From contig CP036434.1 in the NCBI GenBank assembly GCA_007751475.1, forward strand, positions 2,542,001 through 2,606,000: DNA of 64,000 nt. The letters run 5' to 3'. Shown one piece after another: positions 59,590 to 64,000 of the stretch; the first letter of the stretch is position 1; every line of letters starts with the position of its first letter. Below the pieces are notes generated by a model that did no database searches, was not told where the DNA came from, and worked only from the letters and a program-made list of their open reading frames with translations. The position numbers and the translations under genes are program-made. Source of the DNA: Saltatorellus ferox. Lineage in GTDB: Bacteria; Planctomycetota; UBA1135; GCA-002686595.

Positions 59590-61866
59590 TCAAGCGCGCG
59601 GGCGAACGCGCGCCGCGAGGTATTGCCTGGGCCAGTACTGATCCCGCGCGCCGAATTCGTTCGCCGCGCGGAGCATCAGATGCGGGTCCTCCAGGTGGGG
59701 GCGTGCGAGCGCGCACAGATCCGCCCGGCCCGCGGCGAGGACCGTGTTGACGTGATCGATCCCCTGGATCGCCCCGACCGCCATGACCGGAACGCTGGCC
59801 GCGTAGCGGATCCGCTCGGCGAATGGGACCTGGTACATCCTGCCGTAGTCTGGTTTGGATTCGGGAATATTCCCAGCGCTGGACACATCGATCACGTCCA
59901 CGCCACGGGTCTTGAAGAGCTTCGCCAGGGCCACCGAGTCCTCGATCGTCTGGCCCTCCTCGCCGATCCAATCGGACGCCGAGATGCGCACGAACAGCGG
60001 CATGTCCTCGGGCATCACCGAGCGCAGGGTGTCGACGACCTCGAGGGGGAAGCGCGCGCGATCCGCGAGCTCCGGGCCACCGTATTCGTCCGTCCGGTCG
60101 TTGACGGCGGGGGACAGGAAGCTGGATAGAAGATAGCCGTGCGCCGCGTGGATCTCGATGAGGTCGAATCCGGCGCGCAGCGAGCGCTCGGCGGCCTTCC
60201 TGTAGTCCTCGAGCGCCTGATCCATGTCCTTACGCGTCATGGCGCGAGGAGCGGGCGCGCCGGCCCGGAACGGCCGGTCGGTCGGCCCGAGCGTCTGCCA
60301 TGCGGTCGCGTCGGTCAGGGGAGCATCGCCATCCCACGGCGCGGAGTAGCTGGCCTTGCGGCCCGCGTGGCCGAGCTGAACCCCGATCTTCGCCGCCGAG
60401 TGCGCGTGCGCGAAGTCGACGATCTCCTTCCAGCGCGCTTCGTGCTCGTCGGTGTAGATCCCGGTGCATCCGGGAGTGATCCTTCCCTGCGCGGAGATGT
60501 TGGTGGCCTCCGTCCAGACCAGCCCCGCGCCGCCGACGGCCAGCGCGCCGTAGTGGACGTCGTGCCAGCGGCCGGGCGTCCCGTCGATCGCGCTGTACTG
60601 GCACATGGGGGAGACGACGACGCGGTTGGGCAGCGTGACACCGCGCACGCGGAACGGAGCGAACGCCGGGCAGCTGAGCGTTTCCGGATCGGCGTCGACG
60701 CTCCTCGCGTAGGCGCGGCGCGTCCGTTCGATGAGCTCCGGATCGCGCTTCTTCAGATTGTCGTAGGTGATGCGCTTCGAGCGCGTCATCAGGTTGAACG
60801 TGAAGAGCACGGGGTCCTGCTGCATGTAGCGATCGGAGTGCTCGAACCACTCCAGGCTCGTCTGCGCGGCCTTCTGGGTCTTGATGACGTCGACGCTCCT
60901 CGATGCCTGGTACGCGGCCAGCGCCGCGGGGATATCGACGGTTCGGTCACCGTTCGCGAGGTCTGTCGCGTGGGCGTCGAGCGCCTCGACGAGCGCGATC
61001 GAGTCTTCCATCGCGAGCTTCGTTCCGGATCCGATGGAAAAGTGTGCCGTATGCGCCGAGTCGCCGAGCAGCACCGTCTTGCCGTCGACCCAGGCTCCGC
61101 ACTTGACGGTGGGGAACGTGCGCCAGATCGATCGATTCGTGAGCAGCTCGTAGCCTTCCAGGTGATCCTGGAAGAGGTGCTGCACGTACGCGACCGTTTC
61201 CTCTTCCGTCGCATTCTCGAGGCCGGCGCGGCGCCAGGTTTCCTCGCTCGCCTCGACGATCCACGTGGACCGCGGCTTGTCGCCGCGCTCGAACGGATAG
61301 GCGTGGATGTTCCAGACGCCGTGCTCGTTCTCCCGGAAGATGAACGTGAATGCGGAGAGCGGCTTGTTGGTCCCGAGCCAGCAGAACTTGCAGTGGCGCC
61401 AGTCGATGCTGGGGTCGAAGCGTTCTTCCGCGTCGTTGCGTACCTGGCTGTTCAATCCGTCGCTTGCGATCACGAGGTCGGCCCGGGCCTCGAGTTCGGC
61501 GCGCGTGACCTCTGTTTCGTAGTGCAGGTTCACGCCGAGGTCGCGGGCGCGCGCGTCGAGGATGCCGAGCAGCGTTTTGCGGGCGAGGCCGCAGAAACCG
61601 TGGCCGGTCGAGCGCACGAGCTCGTCGCCGACGTAGGTGTCGATATCGGTCCAGTAGGCGAACTCGGCCCGGATCTTCTCGAAGCTCTCGGGGTCCGCTC
61701 CCTCGACATTGCCGAGCGTTTCATCGCTGAAGACGACGCCCCAGCCGAAGGTGTCGCCGGCGAGATTTCGCTCGTACACGTGAATGCCGGCGCCGGGGAA
61801 CGCCTTCGCGGCCAGGATGGCCGCGAAGAGGCCGCCTGGGCCTCCACCGATGACTGCGATGTCCAT
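59590..61866 (-). CDS. Bifunctional salicylyl-CoA 5-hydroxylase / OYE-type flavin oxidoreductase
   Basis: A 758-aa fusion. Residues about 1-370 are an FAD monooxygenase of the 4-hydroxybenzoate/salicylate hydroxylase class: GGGPGGLFAAILA near 8-20, DLVIASDGLNSQVR (DG motif) and GKTVLLGDSAHTAHFSIG (GD motif). Residues about 385-758 are an Old Yellow Enzyme (NADH:flavin oxidoreductase) domain: PNRVVVSPMCQYSA, VQLGHAGRKASY, DLIEIHAAHGYLLSSFLSP and ADLCALARP. The arrangement is that of bifunctional aminobenzoyl-CoA/salicylyl-CoA monooxygenase-reductases, which dearomatise aryl-CoA substrates. ATG 61866 was chosen because the FAD motif begins there. No CoA ligase or other aromatic catabolic gene is next to it, so the substrate remains open. 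Confidence 0.88.
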   Translation of the reverse strand: MDIAVIGGGPGGLFAAILAAKAFPGAGIHVYERNLAGDTFGWGVVFSDETLGNVEGADPESFEKIRAEFAYWTDIDTYVGDELVRSTGHGFCGLARKTLLGILDARARDLGVNLHYETEVTRAELEARADLVIASDGLNSQVRNDAEERFDPSIDWRHCKFCWLGTNKPLSAFTFIFRENEHGVWNIHAYPFERGDKPRSTWIVEASEETWRRAGLENATEEETVAYVQHLFQDHLEGYELLTNRSIWRTFPTVKCGAWVDGKTVLLGDSAHTAHFSIGSGTKLAMEDSIALVEALDAHATDLANGDRTVDIPAALAAYQASRSVDVIKTQKAAQTSLEWFEHSDRYMQQDPVLFTFNLMTRSKRITYDNLKKRDPELIERTRRAYARSVDADPETLSCPAFAPFRVRGVTLPNRVVVSPMCQYSAIDGTPGRWHDVHYGALAVGGAGLVWTEATNISAQGRITPGCTGIYTDEHEARWKEIVDFAHAHSAAKIGVQLGHAGRKASYSAPWDGDAPLTDATAWQTLGPTDRPFRAGAPAPRAMTRKDMDQALEDYRKAAERSLRAGFDLIEIHAAHGYLLSSFLSPAVNDRTDEYGGPELADRARFPLEVVDTLRSVMPEDMPLFVRISASDWIGEEGQTIEDSVALAKLFKTRGVDVIDVSSAGNIPESKPDYGRMYQVPFAERIRYAASVPVMAVGAIQGIDHVNTVLAAGRADLCALARPHLEDPHLMLRAANEFGARDQYWPRQYLAARVRPRA

Positions 61867-62245
61867 GGCGAACAGGTTACGCGCCCGGGACGCTCTCTCC
61901 GAGAGCCATTTGGTTCCGTTGGGTGCTGCTGCGGAAGCGGGCGAAATTCCGCCGATCGAGTGCCATGAAGCGGCCATCACGCGCCAGATGCGGGGAATCC
62001 CATCCCTGCGGCCACATGTCTCCGATCGGGCTTATGGTGCCTCTGGCGGCTCACAATGCGTCATCCAGGTGTCGGGACGAGCCACCGGGCGGTTTTGTCT
62101 CCACCGTGGCGCCGCGCGACCCCCGTTGAGCCGCGTACGATCCAGGTGTCCCCCGGGCGCCATTTTTGCACCCGGCCTCTCCTGCTCCTTCCAAGCGTCC
62201 TCTTCCGGCCCCTCCGGACTGCCTCCCTCTTCCGTAACCATTGGC
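61867..62245. other. Divergent intergenic region, no gene recognised
   Basis: About 380 bases separate the divergent hydroxylase and DUF11 genes and should contain both promoters. Open frames here are Pro/Arg-rich and not convincing. No hairpin or clear promoter was found. Confidence 0.4.
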
Positions 62246-63916
62246 ATGACTCTCCGCTCTTCTTCCGTTTCAACGTCCGAGGTGTTCACGAAGCGCCCTG
62301 GTGCGCTCTTGATCGGCCTCGCCATCCTCGGCGCGACCAGCTGTGCCACGGGTCGATACAGCGACTCCAGCTATGAGGGCAGCGGACGATCGCTCACGTC
62401 CAATGACTCCACGGAGACAGGCAGCTCCTCATCGTCCGAGAGTCTGGACGACATCACGCTCGGCCTCATGGACGCCGACGGTGCGGATGAGTCGACTCCG
62501 CGTACGCTCGAGCCGATGGTGGCTGGGCGCAAGACCGCCCTGGCGTTCCCGACGGGCGACAAGCGCACGAGCGCCGTGCTGCTGGAGAAGGAGATGCCCG
62601 CCGAGGTGATCCTCGGCGCGCCCTTCGAGTACCGCATCATGGTCGAGAACCTGACGGACCGCGCGCTCGATACCGTGCGCGTGACCGATCAGATCCCGGC
62701 GTCGCTTGCCGTCTCCAGCACGGAGCCCAAGGCGGACGTCGCGGGGGGGTACGCGACCTGGAATCTCGGAGTGCTGCCAGCCCGCTCGACGAAGACCCTC
62801 GTGGTCCGCGCGCAGGCGTCGAGCGCTGGCGCCGTCGCCACCTGCGCTTCGGTCGCCTACGAGTCGAGCCTCTGCTCGACGACGACCGTCGTGTCGCCTT
62901 CTCTTCAGGTCGCGCTGAGCGCACCCGAGGTGGGCCTTGCCTGTGACGCGTTCGACCTCACGGTGAGTGTCACGAACTCGGGAACGGGCGATGCCCGTGA
63001 CGTGGTGGTGATCGACGAGCTGCCCGAGGGTCTGACGACCCTCACGGGCCAGCGTCGCATCGAGATGGAGTTCGGCACGCTCGCCGGCGCCCAGACGAAA
63101 GAGAAGTCGGTCAAGGTCAAGGCCGCCGGTCAGGGCTCTTACACCCACAACGCTCGCGCCGAAGCCAAGGGCGGCCTCCAGGCCTCCGCAGCGTCCATCC
63201 AGACGGTTCTTCGCGCGCCGATCTTGACCCTCGACATGTCCGCGACGGAGAAGGTCACGGCGGGTCGTCCGATCGAGACCGTTCTGACGGTCGCGAACAC
63301 GGGCAACGCCGTCTCGGACAAGACGACGGTTCAGGTGAAACTGCCCCAGGGCGCCAAGGTCGAGAGTTCGACCGAGGGAGCGCGCGCGACCTCCACGTTC
63401 GTCAAGTGGGACGTCGGGGCTCTCGAGCCGGGCGAGAAGCGCACGTTCAACCTGGGTCTCACGAGCAACATGAGTGGCAGCGTCGTCACCGAAGCGACGG
63501 CCGCGGGCTACTGCGCCGACGAGGTCACCGCCACTGCCCGCTCCGAGGTCCGCGGCCTCCCGGCCCTTCTCCTCGAAGTCCGCGACGAGTCCGACCTCAT
63601 CATCGTGGGTGAGCCGGTGAGCTACGTCATCGAGATCACGAACCAGGGCAGCGCCCCGGACCTGAACATCGGCATCAACTGCCAGGTCGAAGACGGTATC
63701 GAGATCGTCAGCGCGGGAGGCGACGCCCAAGCCACGGTCACGGGCAAGGAGATCCAGTTCACGCAAATCCCGTCGCTCGCCCCGGGCGAGATGGTGTCCC
63801 TCAGGGTCACCGTGAAGTCGACGAAGGAGCTGAACAGCCGTTTCCTCGTCAGCCTGACGAGTGACGACATGACCCGTCCCGTGACGGAAACCGAGTCGAC
63901 CCGCTTCGTGCAGTGA
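62246..63916 (+). CDS. DUF11-repeat surface lipoprotein
   Basis: A 556-aa exported protein. ATG 62246 was chosen because it precedes a hydrophobic leader (RPGALLIGLAILGATSCATG) ending in a possible lipobox at Cys33; a longer upstream frame is less credible. A Ser/Thr-rich linker follows (TGSSSSSESLDD). The remainder consists of repeated beta-sandwich DUF11/CARDB-like domains, each with an N-rich start and T/V-rich strands: RIMVENLTDRALDTVRVTDQ, DLTVSVTNSGTGDARDVVVI, ETVLTVANTGNAVSDKTTVQ, YVIEITNQGSAPDLNIGI. Such proteins build surface layers or stalk-like structures. The stop is at 63914-63916, and the remaining 84 bases of the window show no gene. Confidence 0.85.
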   Translation: MTLRSSSVSTSEVFTKRPGALLIGLAILGATSCATGRYSDSSYEGSGRSLTSNDSTETGSSSSSESLDDITLGLMDADGADESTPRTLEPMVAGRKTALAFPTGDKRTSAVLLEKEMPAEVILGAPFEYRIMVENLTDRALDTVRVTDQIPASLAVSSTEPKADVAGGYATWNLGVLPARSTKTLVVRAQASSAGAVATCASVAYESSLCSTTTVVSPSLQVALSAPEVGLACDAFDLTVSVTNSGTGDARDVVVIDELPEGLTTLTGQRRIEMEFGTLAGAQTKEKSVKVKAAGQGSYTHNARAEAKGGLQASAASIQTVLRAPILTLDMSATEKVTAGRPIETVLTVANTGNAVSDKTTVQVKLPQGAKVESSTEGARATSTFVKWDVGALEPGEKRTFNLGLTSNMSGSVVTEATAAGYCADEVTATARSEVRGLPALLLEVRDESDLIIVGEPVSYVIEITNQGSAPDLNIGINCQVEDGIEIVSAGGDAQATVTGKEIQFTQIPSLAPGEMVSLRVTVKSTKELNSRFLVSLTSDDMTRPVTETESTRFVQ

Positions 63917-64000
63917 TTTCCCAAGCGTCTGAGAGTCTGAGAATCTGAGTGAGAAGGAGAGGGCTTGTCACCTGTTGGCAAGCTCCACGGGATCCCCTGG

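Noticed and set aside
63930..63955. Short TCTGAGA-type repeats after the DUF11 gene
   Set aside because: Three or four copies of a seven- to eight-base motif near the window end are too few to interpret.

Overview
The window is 64 kb of dense, GC-rich bacterial chromosome with mostly single genes or two- to three-gene runs on both strands. Planctomycetota is the best fit (an inference, with no rRNA or other marker gene to confirm it). Supporting signs are an adjacent DUF1800/DUF1501 pair, ECF sigma factors fused through a membrane helix to long extracytoplasmic domains, many secreted or lipoprotein-type proteins, FG-GAP and DUF11 surface proteins, a HEAT/VWA protein, and weak or absent Shine-Dalgarno sequences at most starts. 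No rRNA, tRNA, CRISPR array, integrase or transposase gene was recognised.

Layout. 0-3 kb: the end of a glutamine-cyclotransferase gene, a lipoprotein alpha/beta-hydrolase lacking its nucleophile, a periplasmic HtrA-type protease and a near-perfect 160-nt palindrome. 3-9 kb: PEP synthase, then a small exported protein whose frame is crossed by two in-frame UGA codons at equivalent positions of two HMA-like domains (a probable double selenoprotein), its terminator, and xylulokinase. 9-22 kb: a secreted protein with a C-terminal domain that recurs at 39 kb, an oligopeptidase B-like lipoprotein, the first sigma-TM-receptor fusion, a TraF-like outer-membrane protein, a small membrane protein, a patatin lipase, a HEAT/VWA protein and a TPMT-like methyltransferase. 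22-30 kb: the DUF1800/DUF1501 pair, an operon of one intact and one degenerate amidohydrolase, and a nitroreductase-methyltransferase fusion. 30-36.6 kb: a MORN lipoprotein, an SPFH-SPFH-DUF3465 operon, HMG-CoA reductase and EF-G. 36.6-47.4 kb: an FG-GAP surface protein, a DUF486/receptor-like pair bordered by a 29-nt repeat family, a class A beta-lactamase and a second sigma-TM-receptor fusion. 47.5-64 kb: a PD-(D/E)XK-DUF2075 helicase, DUF1569, DUF2293 and PQQ-propeller genes, an unusual Tex protein, a coiled-coil membrane protein, PTS enzyme I, a four-module Myb-like protein, a salicylyl-CoA-hydroxylase/OYE fusion and a DUF11 lipoprotein.

The most notable item is the putative selenoprotein at 6365-7015. 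Conventional gene calling would break it into fragments. The UGA codons fall at the first Cys position of each HMA-type motif, and each is followed by a hairpin with a CGUG loop at SECIS-like distance. Next are the membrane-tethered sigma factor fusions, one of which has a strong internal ribosome binding site that could give a sigma-free product, a shared C-terminal domain of about 136 residues on two surface proteins, and two sets of unexplained repeats. No selenocysteine machinery genes lie in the window, so the selenoprotein reading depends on genes elsewhere in the genome.
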